64,000 bases of DNA, taken from the NCBI GenBank assembly GCA_902464565.1, contig CABQJV010000008.1:1-64000 (forward strand), given 5' to 3'. Position 1 is the first letter of the stretch. Each line of letters starts with the position of its first letter. Positions 1 through 7,940 of this stretch are shown here, one piece after another. Both the position numbers and the translations under genes were made by a program. The notes beneath the pieces were generated by a model that did no database searches, was not told where the DNA came from, and worked only from the letters and a program-made list of their open reading frames with translations. Origin of the DNA: an uncultured Collinsella sp. (lineage in GTDB: Bacteria > Actinomycetota > Coriobacteriia > Coriobacteriales > Coriobacteriaceae).

Positions 1-154
1 GTCAATGCCGCCTCGTTTCAAGGCACCTTGCTCGCTCTGGCGGGCTTTCGCTGTCCGCGCCAAAACATCGGCGTTGCCGGGCCGGCACTTGGGGACGTTC
101 CTTTTCTGCCGGCACCTGGGGACACTCCTTAGCCGTTGGGGGCGTTCTTAAACG
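1..154. repeat. Intergenic repeat cluster upstream of recQ
   Basis: Positions 81-103 and 108-130 are two 23-nt direct copies (20/23 identical, both beginning GCCGGCAC), with a degenerate third copy around 131-150. Positions 25-54 resemble the right arm of the nested palindrome at 22474-22572 (shared CACCTTGCTCGCT and TTTCGCTG), so a second copy of that repeat is probably cut off by the window edge. No gene is seen before 236. Confidence 0.6.
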
Positions 155-198
155 ACTAGTCTGGGCGGCGGCCGTGTGCTGCTGTCCGCGTGGCGGCG

Positions 199-204
199 TA
201 TAAT
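199..204 (+). promoter_or_regulatory. Putative -10 box for recQ
   Basis: A perfect TATAAT lies 32 nt before the recQ start codon. No convincing -35 hexamer is visible at 16-18 nt upstream, so this is only a partial promoter call. Confidence 0.45.
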
Positions 205-235
205 CGGCGGCAGATGACTTGAACGTTAGGAAACC

Positions 236-2224
236 ATGACCGATAGCATGCAGCAGATGGCGCTCGACACGCTCGGCGCCTATTTTGGCTACACCTCGTT
301 TCGCCCGGGACAGGACCGCATGGTCGATGCGATCCTTGCCGGTCGTGATGCGCTGGGTGTTATGCCCACGGGCGCCGGCAAGTCCATTTGCTACCAGGTG
401 CCCGCGCTCATGCTGCCCGGCATCACCTTTGTGGTGAGTCCGCTGCTGTCGCTTATGGAGGACCAGACCCGTGCGTTGCTCGCGGCGGGTGCGCGACCCA
501 GCTATCTCAACTCCAGCCTTACTCCGGCCCAGCAAAACACCGTGCTCAAGCGGGCGCGCGAGGGCCGCTACCAGCTTACGTATGTGGCGCCCGAGCGCTT
601 GCTCGAGCCGCGTTTTTTGGCCTTTGCGCAGGAGGCTGCGGGTTCCGCCGGCATTGGCGTGCCGCTCGTGGCCATTGACGAGGCCCACTGCGTGAGCCAA
701 TGGGGCCAGGATTTCCGTCCCGCTTACCTGCAGATTCGCGAGTTCATCGATTCCCTGCCGCAGCGCCCCATCGTGGCGGCCTTTACCGCTACGGCAACCG
801 AGCGCGTGCGTGCGGACATTCAGCAAATGCTCGGCCTGCAAAACCCCGCGACGGTGGTGACGGGCTTCGATCGCAAGAACCTCTACTTTGGCTGCGAGGA
901 GATGGGCGACAAGGCCAAGGCCGCGTGGGTGCGCGACTATGTGATTGCGCATTCGAGCGAGAGCGGCATCGTGTATTGCTCGACCCGCAAGACGGTCGAT
1001 GCGCTGGCGGGCGAGCTTGCCGAGGCGCTGGGCCCCAGCGGCATTCGCGTTGGCCGCTACCATGCCGGCATGGGCAACGACGCCCGCCGCCAGAGCCAGC
1101 GTGCCTTTATCGACGACGACATTCAGGTGATGGTTGCCACCAACGCCTTTGGCATGGGCATCGACAAGCCCAACGTGCGCTACGTGATCCACAACAACGT
1201 GCCCGAGAGCATCGAGGCCTACTACCAGGAGGCGGGCCGCGCCGGCCGCGATGGCGACCCAGCCAGCTGCCACTTGCTGTGGAACGGCAACGATTTTCGC
1301 ATGCGCCGCTTTCTGATTGACCGTGGCGATGCTGCCGATGAGGCGCTCGACGATGAGCAGCGCGCGTGGGCGCTCCAGAATCGATATCGTCTGCTCAGCC
1401 AGATGGAGGGTTACTGCAATACCACCGGTTGCCTGCGCGAATACATGCTGCGCTACTTTGGCGACGAGGCCGCGGCCGAGCATGCGGCAGCCGCCGCGGC
1501 TGGTACGGGCAGCGCCGCCACGGACGAGGCCGAGGGCTGCGGCAACTGCAGCAACTGCCTCACGCAGTTCGAGGTCGAGGACGTCACCGATATGGCCCGC
1601 GCCGCCGTGCGCTACGTGGCCACGCGTCCCATGCGTTTTGGCAAGTCGCTCATCGCTGATGTGCTCCACGGCGGCAACACCGAGCGCATTCGCCGGATGC
1701 ATCTGGACGAGGACCGCGGCTACGGTGAGCTGTCGAGCGAATCGGTCGGGCGCATCAAGGACATCATCGGCCAGCTGTGCGGCCGCGGTTATCTGGCCAC
1801 CTCGCAGGGGCAGTACCCGGTCGTGGGGCTGGGTCCGCGTGCCGTCGAGGTCGAGGATGAGGCGTTCGCCTTTACCGTTAAGCGTCGTGCGTCCAAGCGC
1901 AAGGCCTCGGCCCGCGCCCGCCGCGCCGTCGATCTGCTGCGCGAGGAGGCCGAGCTGGATCAGCGCCCGCGTGTTGGCGACGATGCCGAGCTGTTCGAGC
2001 GCCTGCGTGCCCTGCGCAAGGATATTTCGACCGAGCTGGAGATGGCGCCGTACATGGTCTTTTCCGACAAGGCTCTGCGAGGTCTGTGCCGCCTACGCCC
2101 GCAGACGCGCGACGAGCTTATCCAGGTCAACGGCATCGGCGAGAAAAAGGCCGACGCCTTTGGCGAGCAGTTTATGGCGGCGATTGAAGAGTTTGAGTCC
2201 GAGCATGCACGGAATGGAGCATAA
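236..2224 (+). CDS. recQ: ATP-dependent DNA helicase RecQ
   Basis: A 3'-5' superfamily 2 DNA helicase that unwinds DNA at stalled forks and recombination intermediates. The 662-aa protein has the full RecQ layout: Walker A GAGKS at residues 46-50, DEAH box at 148-151, motif VI QEAGRAGRDG near 330, a Cys-rich zinc-binding segment (GYCNTTGC followed by GCGNCSNC) near 390-440, a winged-helix RQC region, and an HRDC domain at about 580-655 containing the helix-hairpin-helix-like NGIGEKKA. Length and order match bacterial RecQ. The ATG at 236 follows a weak GTTAGGAAA. The gene ends 2 nt before the gntR-type gene, so the two may be co-transcribed. Confidence 0.96.
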   Translation: MTDSMQQMALDTLGAYFGYTSFRPGQDRMVDAILAGRDALGVMPTGAGKSICYQVPALMLPGITFVVSPLLSLMEDQTRALLAAGARPSYLNSSLTPAQQNTVLKRAREGRYQLTYVAPERLLEPRFLAFAQEAAGSAGIGVPLVAIDEAHCVSQWGQDFRPAYLQIREFIDSLPQRPIVAAFTATATERVRADIQQMLGLQNPATVVTGFDRKNLYFGCEEMGDKAKAAWVRDYVIAHSSESGIVYCSTRKTVDALAGELAEALGPSGIRVGRYHAGMGNDARRQSQRAFIDDDIQVMVATNAFGMGIDKPNVRYVIHNNVPESIEAYYQEAGRAGRDGDPASCHLLWNGNDFRMRRFLIDRGDAADEALDDEQRAWALQNRYRLLSQMEGYCNTTGCLREYMLRYFGDEAAAEHAAAAAAGTGSAATDEAEGCGNCSNCLTQFEVEDVTDMARAAVRYVATRPMRFGKSLIADVLHGGNTERIRRMHLDEDRGYGELSSESVGRIKDIIGQLCGRGYLATSQGQYPVVGLGPRAVEVEDEAFAFTVKRRASKRKASARARRAVDLLREEAELDQRPRVGDDAELFERLRALRKDISTELEMAPYMVFSDKALRGLCRLRPQTRDELIQVNGIGEKKADAFGEQFMAAIEEFESEHARNGA

Positions 2225-2226
2225 CG

Positions 2227-2982
2227 ATGGCATCCGATGATAAAACCGAGCGCACTGAGGTGTCCGCTGTGCCGCTGTACCAGCAGGTTATGGACGACCT
2301 AAAGGGCGAGATCGCGCGTGGCGTGTACGCATCCGGCTCGCGCATTCCTTCCGAGATGGAGCTCGCGAAGTACTACGGCGTGGGACGCATCACCGTGCGC
2401 CGCGCCATCGAGGAGCTGTCGCGCGCGGGGTATCTCAACCGCCAGCAGGGGAGGGGCACGTTCGTGTGCGCGCCCAAGCTCAAGCGCAAGATTGTCCAGA
2501 AGGGTGATGTTCAGAGCTTTTCCGAGGGTTGCGCTGCCAACGACATGGTGCCGGGTGCGCGCCTGGTATCGCGCACGGTGGTTGCGGCGACGCGCGAGGA
2601 CGCGGCGTTCTTTGGCGTAGAGCCCGGCTGCGAGCTTATCGTGGTCGAGCGCGTGCGCACGGCCGACGGCATCCCCGTCATGCTCGAGAACAACGCCTTT
2701 GTGCTGGCTGACCATCCCTATCTGCAGACACTTGCCGATAAGGACCTCGCCGATAATTCGATCTTTGCGCTCGTTGCCGAGCATTCGGGTCGCGCGCCGC
2801 TCAAGTCCGACCCCTGCACCGTGGAGATTGCGCTTGCCGATACTCAGACGGCCCCGCTGCTGGAGGTGCCGGTCGGCGAGCCGCTCTTCTATATGGAGGC
2901 GTACTTTACCGATGTGGACGAGCGGCCCTTGCTGCTCGGACGCCAAAAGATCGTGGGCTCGCGCTACGTCTTCGACATCTAA
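2227..2982 (+). CDS. GntR-family (HutC/UTRA) transcriptional regulator
   Basis: A 251-aa transcription factor. Residues about 17-85 form the GntR winged helix (LYQQVMDDLKGEIARG, SRIPSEMELAKYYGVGRITVRRAIEEL). Residues about 95-245 match a UTRA ligand-binding domain (ARLVSRTVV, VERVRTADGIPVMLENN), which in this family usually senses a phosphorylated sugar or amine. It starts 2 nt after recQ stops. The next gene encodes a FrlB-like deglycase, and the intervening 144 nt contain two copies of a 19-nt repeat around a promoter, so local regulation of that enzyme is likely. The resemblance to an FrlR-type regulator is inferred from context. Confidence 0.9.
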   Translation: MASDDKTERTEVSAVPLYQQVMDDLKGEIARGVYASGSRIPSEMELAKYYGVGRITVRRAIEELSRAGYLNRQQGRGTFVCAPKLKRKIVQKGDVQSFSEGCAANDMVPGARLVSRTVVAATREDAAFFGVEPGCELIVVERVRTADGIPVMLENNAFVLADHPYLQTLADKDLADNSIFALVAEHSGRAPLKSDPCTVEIALADTQTAPLLEVPVGEPLFYMEAYFTDVDERPLLLGRQKIVGSRYVFDI

Positions 2983-2991
2983 CGTCCACAG

Positions 2992-3010
2992 ATAGAACAA
3001 CATAGAACAA
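2992..3010. promoter_or_regulatory. Operator-like repeat, copy 1
   Basis: A 19-nt sequence containing two ATAGAAC half-sites in tandem. It lies upstream of the -35 box of the FrlB-like gene and matches the copy at 3054-3072 in 17 of 19 positions. Likely binding site for the GntR/UTRA regulator encoded just upstream. Confidence 0.55.
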
Positions 3011-3025
3011 ATTTGCTGAGATGAC

Positions 3026-3053
3026 TTCACGGGCTTTGTTACACGTGTTATAA
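3026..3053 (+). promoter_or_regulatory. Putative promoter of the FrlB-like gene
   Basis: TTCACG at 3026-3031 and TTATAA at 3048-3053 are separated by 16 nt. The pair sits between two copies of the 19-nt operator-like repeat; copy 2 would overlap the transcription start. Confidence 0.45.
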
Positions 3054-3072
3054 ATAGGACAACATAGAACGA
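3054..3072. promoter_or_regulatory. Operator-like repeat, copy 2
   Basis: Second copy of the 19-nt repeat (17/19 identity with 2992-3010), immediately downstream of the putative -10 box. A bound repressor here would block initiation. Confidence 0.55.
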
Positions 3073-3126
3073 CAGCAGGTACGAGCCGCCGTCGCTCAAA
3101 GCCGCCCCACAAGGAGGAACATCAGG

Positions 3127-4095
3127 ATGAACGCACATGATCTGGTTCAGGAAATCATCGAGCGCAAGGGTAAGATTGAGAATGTCTTTTGGATTGCTTG
3201 TGGCGGTTCGATGATTGACCTGATGCCGGCCAACGAGCTGCTCAAGCGCGAGGCCACCACGTTTACCTCGACGGTCTACACGGCACGCGAGTTTTGCCTG
3301 ATGGCCCCCAAGAGCCTAGGGCCGAAGTCGCTCGTTATTGCCTGCAGCCACAGCGGCAACACGCAAGAGGTCGTCGACGGCTGCGAGATGGCGCTGGCGG
3401 CCGGTGCCGAGGTCGTTGCCCTCACCGACTGCGAGGGCTCCAAGATCGACAACGGCAAGTGGACCACCTGGGTCTACCCCTGGGGCGAGGGCGTGCCGCA
3501 GGCCGAGGTGCCTCAGGGCATCGGCGCTCTGATCGCCGCCGAGCTGCTCGACCAGCAGGAAGGCTACGAGGCACTCGCCGACATGTACGAGGGCCTAAAG
3601 CAGATGGATGCGCTGCTGCCCGCCGCCCGCGAGAAGGTCAACGCCGAGCTGGGCGCCCGTTTTGCCGAGCTCTGCCAGCAGCACAAGTTCTTCTACATCC
3701 TGGGCTCCGGCCCCAACTTTAGCCAGACCTACGCCATGGCGATTTGCTCGCTTATGGAGATGCAGTGGCAGCACTGCTGCTACATCCACTCCGGCGAGTA
3801 TTTCCACGGTCCTTTCGAGGCTACCGAGCCCGGCGTGTTCTACTTTGTGCAGCTTGGCGCGGGCGAGTGCCGCCCCACGGAGGAGCGCGCTCTTGCGTTC
3901 CTCAACACGCACACCGATACGATTATGGTGCTCGACGCGCTTGAGTACGGCGTGGGCGACGTGCCTGCCAGCGTGCGTTCGTACCTGGAGCCGATCTTCT
4001 TCTACGCGATGAGCTGCGAGCTGCGCGCCGCCCGCGGCAAGGTGTTCGACCACAGCCCCGAGGTTCGTCGCTACATGGGCATCGAGCAGTACTAG
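3127..4095 (+). CDS. SIS-domain sugar isomerase, fructoselysine-6-phosphate deglycase (FrlB)-like
   Basis: A 322-aa protein with two SIS domains of the AgaS/FrlB group. Visible features are the phosphosugar-binding segments WIACGGSMID and ACSHSGNTQEVVDG in the first half, GSGPNFSQTYAMA in the second, and a C-terminal tail (VRRYMGIEQY) very like that of FrlB. FrlB hydrolyses fructoselysine-6-phosphate to lysine and glucose-6-phosphate, so breakdown of an Amadori product is the best guess. No kinase or transporter is adjacent, so the substrate could be another N-linked sugar phosphate. A strong AAGGAGG lies 6-12 nt before the ATG. Confidence 0.75.
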   Translation: MNAHDLVQEIIERKGKIENVFWIACGGSMIDLMPANELLKREATTFTSTVYTAREFCLMAPKSLGPKSLVIACSHSGNTQEVVDGCEMALAAGAEVVALTDCEGSKIDNGKWTTWVYPWGEGVPQAEVPQGIGALIAAELLDQQEGYEALADMYEGLKQMDALLPAAREKVNAELGARFAELCQQHKFFYILGSGPNFSQTYAMAICSLMEMQWQHCCYIHSGEYFHGPFEATEPGVFYFVQLGAGECRPTEERALAFLNTHTDTIMVLDALEYGVGDVPASVRSYLEPIFFYAMSCELRAARGKVFDHSPEVRRYMGIEQY

Positions 4096-4144
4096 GTAAC
4101 GGGAAAACCATTCACCTTCGATTCACAAGGGCGCTGCGTGAGTC

Positions 4145-4191
4145 AAAAAAGCGGGCTGCGCCGGGGATTTCCGGCGCAGCCCGCTTGGCAT
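4145..4191 (-). terminator. Rho-independent terminator of the dehydrogenase gene
   Basis: A long GC-rich stem (AAGCGGGCTGCGCCGG paired with its complement around GGATTT) is followed on the minus strand by a T-run (AAAAAA at 4145-4150 on the plus strand). Confidence 0.85.
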
Positions 4192-4228
4192 CGCGCTTAG
4201 ATTCGCGAGGTGTCGCGGCAACCAACGC

Positions 4229-5206
4229 TTACTTTGCGTCGTAGGCCTCGGCATCCCACCAGTCGAGCTGGGCGATGTTGTCGCGGATGTGCTGGCAGCT
4301 CTTGTGGAAGCCCTCGAGCTCGTGCTCGGACAGGTCCAGCGTGTAGACCTCCTCGACGCCCTCGGCACCGATCACGCACGGCAGGGAGGTAAAGATGCCC
4401 TCCTCGCCATACTGGCCGGTCATAAGCGTGGAGGCCGAAAGCACGGCATGCTCGTTGTGCAGCACAGCGGCGCAGACGCGCGCGGCGGAGTTGGCAACGG
4501 CGTACTCGGTGCACTGCTTGCCCTGGTAGGTTACGTAGCCGCCCTTGCGTGCAAGCTCCTCGACCTCCATGTGGTCGAAGGCGTACTTGTCGGGGTTTTC
4601 GGCCTGAAGCTCGTTGAGGCTCTTGCCGGCGATGGTTGCGGCCTTAAAGGCGGCCAGCTGGCTAAAGCCGTGCTCGCCGATCATGTAGGCGTCGATGGAC
4701 TTGGGACTCACGCCGACCTTCTTGGAGATCTCGGTGCGCAGGCGGGCGGAGTCCAGGCCACAGCCCGAGCCGATGATCTTCTTGGGATCGTAGCCGGTCA
4801 GGTGCCACAGCTCGGTACACACGACGTCGCAGGGGTTGGAGATGCTTACAAAGATGCCGTCAAAGCCGGCGTCGACGATGCGCTTGGCAAAGGTGCGGGC
4901 GGCGTCGGTGGTAAAGAATAGCTCACCGTCGCGGTTGCCGGCGGCCAGCGCAACCTTGCCGGCGGCGTTGACGATGACGTCGCAGCAGGCCAGCTCCTCG
5001 TAGTGGTCGTAGCAGTTGACGATCTTGGTGTTGTACGGGACAAACGAAAGGGAGTCGCGCAGGTCCTGGACCTCGGACGTCACCTTGGCCTCGTTGATAT
5101 CGCACAGGTACAGCTCATCGGCAATGCCCTGCATGAGCAGACTGTTGGCAACATGCGCTCCTACGTGGCCCTGGCCGACCACACCGATCTTACGTGTCTG
5201 GTACAT
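4229..5206 (-). CDS. L-lactate / L-2-hydroxyisocaproate dehydrogenase-family protein
   Basis: A 325-aa NAD-dependent 2-hydroxyacid dehydrogenase. The N-terminal Rossmann fold shows GVVGQGHVGAHVA, the catalytic His is in IGEHG, and the Asp/Arg pair is in LDSARLR. The substrate loop reads AAGNRDGEL rather than the AGA.QKPGETR of classical L-lactate dehydrogenase. It is closer to L-2-hydroxyisocaproate dehydrogenase, so branched 2-keto acids are plausible substrates. A longer open frame runs upstream to 5299, but the ATG at 5206 has AAAGGAT in good position and starts exactly where the family fold begins. Single gene with its own terminator. Confidence 0.85.
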   Translation of the reverse strand: MYQTRKIGVVGQGHVGAHVANSLLMQGIADELYLCDINEAKVTSEVQDLRDSLSFVPYNTKIVNCYDHYEELACCDVIVNAAGKVALAAGNRDGELFFTTDAARTFAKRIVDAGFDGIFVSISNPCDVVCTELWHLTGYDPKKIIGSGCGLDSARLRTEISKKVGVSPKSIDAYMIGEHGFSQLAAFKAATIAGKSLNELQAENPDKYAFDHMEVEELARKGGYVTYQGKQCTEYAVANSAARVCAAVLHNEHAVLSASTLMTGQYGEEGIFTSLPCVIGAEGVEEVYTLDLSEHELEGFHKSCQHIRDNIAQLDWWDAEAYDAK

Positions 5207-5416
5207 ATATGTATCCTTTCGGCCGAGTTTTTCGTGTCGAACCATTGTAGCGTCCTGCTGCCACTTTGCTAGGCTAAAGCGCCATAGATTTTTGGGCATG
5301 CCTTAATCTCTACTTTTGGAGTGATTTGGGCCGCTGACGGCATCGCTGGGCGATGTGCTCGCGCGGATGGGGCCGCTCGTTGTACCATAGCTGCAACTGA
5401 CTCGTAAGGAGCATCC

Positions 5417-6343
5417 ATGCCCATTCGCATCCCCGACGCCCTCCCTGCCGCCGCGCAGCTCGAGAGCGAGAACATCTTTGTCATGACCGAGTACCGCGCG
5501 CTGCACCAGGACATCCGTCCGCTGCGCGTGCTCATCCTCAACCTCATGCCCACCAAGATCGCCACCGAGACGCAGATCATGCGCAAGCTCTCCAACACAC
5601 CGCTGCAGGTGGAGGTGGACCTGCTGCGCACTAAAACGCACGAGGCCACGCACGTGAGCGCCGGCCACCTGGAGACGTTCTACCGCACGTTCGACGACAT
5701 CCGCGACATCCACTACGACGGCCTGATCATCACGGGCGCGCCGGTGGAACAGATGCCGTTCGAGGAGGTCGACTACTGGCCCGAGCTCTGCCAGATCATG
5801 GATTGGTCCACCACGCACGTGCACTCTACGCTGCACATTTGTTGGGGCGCGCAGGCGGGGCTCTACCATCATTACGGTATCCAGAAGTACGACCTGCCGG
5901 CAAAGGCGAGCGGTGTGTTCGAGCATTATCTGGTGAAGCCGCAAAGCCCGCTGGTCCGCGGCTTTGACGACCGTTTCTATGCCGTGCATTCGCGCAACAC
6001 CGATGTGCGCCGCGAGGACGTAGAGGCCGAGCCGCAGCTTGAGGTCGTGGCCGTGTCCGACGAGGTGGGCCTGTACATCGTCAAGTCGACCGACAGCCGT
6101 CGCTTCTTTGTCTTTGGCCATCCCGAGTACGATACCGACACGTTGCGCCTGGAGTACGAGCGCGACGTGAAGCGCGGACTCAACCCCCAGGTTCCGGCGC
6201 ATTACTTCCCGAATGACGACCCCACGGCCGAGCCGCGCAACGTCTGGCGCAGCCAGGCTCAGTTGCTCTACACCAACTGGCTCAACTACTACGTCTACCA
6301 GACCACGCCCTACGACCTGGCCCGCGCCGGCGAGGAGCACTAG
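5417..6343 (+). CDS. metA: Homoserine O-acetyltransferase, MetA type
   Basis: Activates the homoserine hydroxyl for methionine synthesis. The 308-aa sequence aligns end to end with MetA: nucleophile Cys142 in HICWGAQ and the catalytic pair His235/Glu237 in FGHPEYD. Residue 111, the published specificity switch, is Glu (GAPVE) instead of the Gly of E. coli MetA, so acetyl-CoA rather than succinyl-CoA is the predicted donor although such genes are often labelled succinyltransferase. AAGGAG lies just before the ATG. It is a lone gene; no SAM riboswitch is evident in the 210-nt upstream region. Confidence 0.93.
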   Translation: MPIRIPDALPAAAQLESENIFVMTEYRALHQDIRPLRVLILNLMPTKIATETQIMRKLSNTPLQVEVDLLRTKTHEATHVSAGHLETFYRTFDDIRDIHYDGLIITGAPVEQMPFEEVDYWPELCQIMDWSTTHVHSTLHICWGAQAGLYHHYGIQKYDLPAKASGVFEHYLVKPQSPLVRGFDDRFYAVHSRNTDVRREDVEAEPQLEVVAVSDEVGLYIVKSTDSRRFFVFGHPEYDTDTLRLEYERDVKRGLNPQVPAHYFPNDDPTAEPRNVWRSQAQLLYTNWLNYYVYQTTPYDLARAGEEH

Positions 6344-6396
6344 GCTGCGGCTGTAGCTGTGGTTGCTGCTGCGGCCGTTGCTGTGCTCGCGGCGTG

Positions 6397-6520
6397 ACGA
6401 ACGTGGTTTTTCGGACACACGAGCGTGGATTTTCGGACGTTTACAAATCGAGCGTGGATAATCTCCCACTTTTGGCTCAAAACTAGGCTCAAAACGGGAG
6501 ATTATCCACGCTCATTTTTT
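6397..6520 (+). repeat. 117-nt composite repeat, copy 1 (two 20-mers plus hairpin)
   Basis: Two 20-nt units (6397-6416, 6419-6438; type ACGAGCGTGGATTTTCGGAC) are followed after 11 nt by an 18-bp perfect inverted repeat (GAGCGTGGATAATCTCCC at 6450-6467, complement at 6496-6513) with a 28-nt loop and a T-run at 6515-6520. The same layout with identical spacings recurs in the same direction at 7798-7914. On the plus strand it could end metA transcription. The rest of the 467-nt gap (6521-6810) shows no recognisable feature. Confidence 0.85.
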
Positions 6521-6810
6521 AGGCATGTAGATGCCGATGGATCGGCTAAGAGACGGTGCATGCAGAGGCAAAGTCGCATTTGGCGTAGTCTTGAATCTCG
6601 ACGGGTTTTTCTTTCTGATAATCCAATGGACCAAGGCCTCAAAATGTGGAGACAGGGATCTCTTGGCAAGGCTTCTACCTGCAGATATAAGCCATCAGCC
6701 TAAAACGTCCAAAACCGTCAAGCATTTGGTCAGCGCCTGGACGGTATTTGGTCAGACTTCGCATGAAACCGTCTGGTACGTTTGCGCCGTTCCAAGAGTT
6801 GGGAGGCGAC

Positions 6811-7773
6811 ATGGGAAACATGACGGCGAATCAAAGACTTGCAAGTCACATTAAGGCGTGCGAACAGCAGATGAGCTGCGTGTACGCGCGCACGGCGGCG
6901 GAGGCAAAGCAGATTGAGCGGCGGGCGGGGGCGGGAAGTTTAGAGGCGGTCATGCCGGGGCTGTATGCGCGTCCGGAATACTGGTCCGAGCTCAAGTTTC
7001 GGCAGCGTTATCTGCATCGGGTGCGGGCGCTTGCGCAAAAGCACCCCGACTGGACATTTTGCTCCTATACGGCTGCTGTTATCTATGGCCTTTCGGTTTC
7101 GCATGCCAATTTGACGCACATCCATATCGCCGCGATGCCGGCCCAATCGACGACGCCGGGCTCTCAGGTCATTCGTCATCGCTATGCTCGTCAAACACGG
7201 GCCACCCAGATGGATATCGCCGTAACCGATATCGATCAAACGATTACGGATTGCTTGGTCGATGCATCGTTTGTCGAGGGACTGATCATCGCGGATTCGA
7301 CACTCCATGAGCAGCTTTTGTCGAAGGAGCATCTCGTTGAGACGGTCGATAAGCTTGGCCTGAATCGTCGCGGTGTTGTGATGGCGCGCAGGGTTGCGCG
7401 GTGTGCCGATGGCCTGTCGGAAAGCGGTGGCGAGTCCAAGGCACGTGCCCTGATGATCGAGCGCGGCTGGCAGACGCCGGAGCTGCAAGTTGAGCTGTTC
7501 GACCCGGTTGAGCCGGGACGGCCGTATCGCGTCGACTACTTGTGGCGCGTGGGCGACCAGCTGATTATCGGTGAGTTCGACGGATTCGTTAAAAGCGAGA
7601 AAGCGGCGGAGGAGGGCAAGCTCGCAAAGGCGCAGTTCGATGAGCGTCAGCGCGAGTCGAGGCTTTCGCTGCTTGATAACTGCAAGATCGTGCGCTTGTG
7701 CTGGGATGATCTAAGGGATCCGACAAAGCTCGATCGCAAGCTCAAGGTCGCCGGCGTGCCGCGTGCGTGCTGA
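6811..7773 (+). CDS. AbiEi-like / PD-(D/E)XK nuclease-fold protein
   Basis: A 320-aa protein of uncertain role. The N-terminal half has the look of AbiEi-type antitoxin or regulator proteins (short helical start, GLYARPEYW, FCSYTAAVIYGLSVSHAN). The C-terminal third resembles DUF559 or Vsr-like PD-(D/E)XK folds: a Glu in GGESKARALM, then YRVDYLWRV and LIIGEFDG, giving an E...D...ExD arrangement. GGGAGG sits directly before the ATG at 6811; an in-frame ATG at 6748 lacks such a site. The gene is bracketed by two direct copies of a 117-nt hairpin repeat, 1401 nt apart. No toxin partner is adjacent. A similar protein is encoded at 32364-33437. Confidence 0.6.
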   Translation: MGNMTANQRLASHIKACEQQMSCVYARTAAEAKQIERRAGAGSLEAVMPGLYARPEYWSELKFRQRYLHRVRALAQKHPDWTFCSYTAAVIYGLSVSHANLTHIHIAAMPAQSTTPGSQVIRHRYARQTRATQMDIAVTDIDQTITDCLVDASFVEGLIIADSTLHEQLLSKEHLVETVDKLGLNRRGVVMARRVARCADGLSESGGESKARALMIERGWQTPELQVELFDPVEPGRPYRVDYLWRVGDQLIIGEFDGFVKSEKAAEEGKLAKAQFDERQRESRLSLLDNCKIVRLCWDDLRDPTKLDRKLKVAGVPRAC

Positions 7774-7797
7774 GGCAGTTGCAAGGCGTTTGGCTGC

Positions 7798-7914
7798 ACG
7801 AGCGTGGAAAATCAGACGGACGAGCGTGGAAATCTGGACGCTTGTTGAATGAGCGTGGATAATCTCCCATTTTTGGCTCGTAAGGGGGCCCAAAGTGGGA
7901 GATTTTCCACGCTC
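7798..7914 (+). repeat. 117-nt composite repeat, copy 2
   Basis: Same architecture as 6397-6513: 20-mers at 7798-7817 and 7820-7839, an 11-nt spacer, then hairpin arms at 7851-7869 and 7896-7914 (one mismatch) with a 28-nt loop. On the minus strand the hairpin lies 27 nt past the stop of the cyclo-ligase gene and could serve as its terminator. Confidence 0.85.
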
Positions 7915-7940
7915 ATCTTGCGGGTGCGAAACAGCGGCGA

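Noticed and set aside
2..1702. Long minus-strand open frame of 566 codons opposite recQ
   Set aside because: It is antisense to a complete RecQ with all motifs; the low stop frequency is a GC-rich codon-bias effect.
6496..6513. DnaA-box-like TTATCCACG in the hairpin arms
   Set aside because: One mismatch to the consensus, only a few copies and no dnaA/dnaN context, so not an origin.
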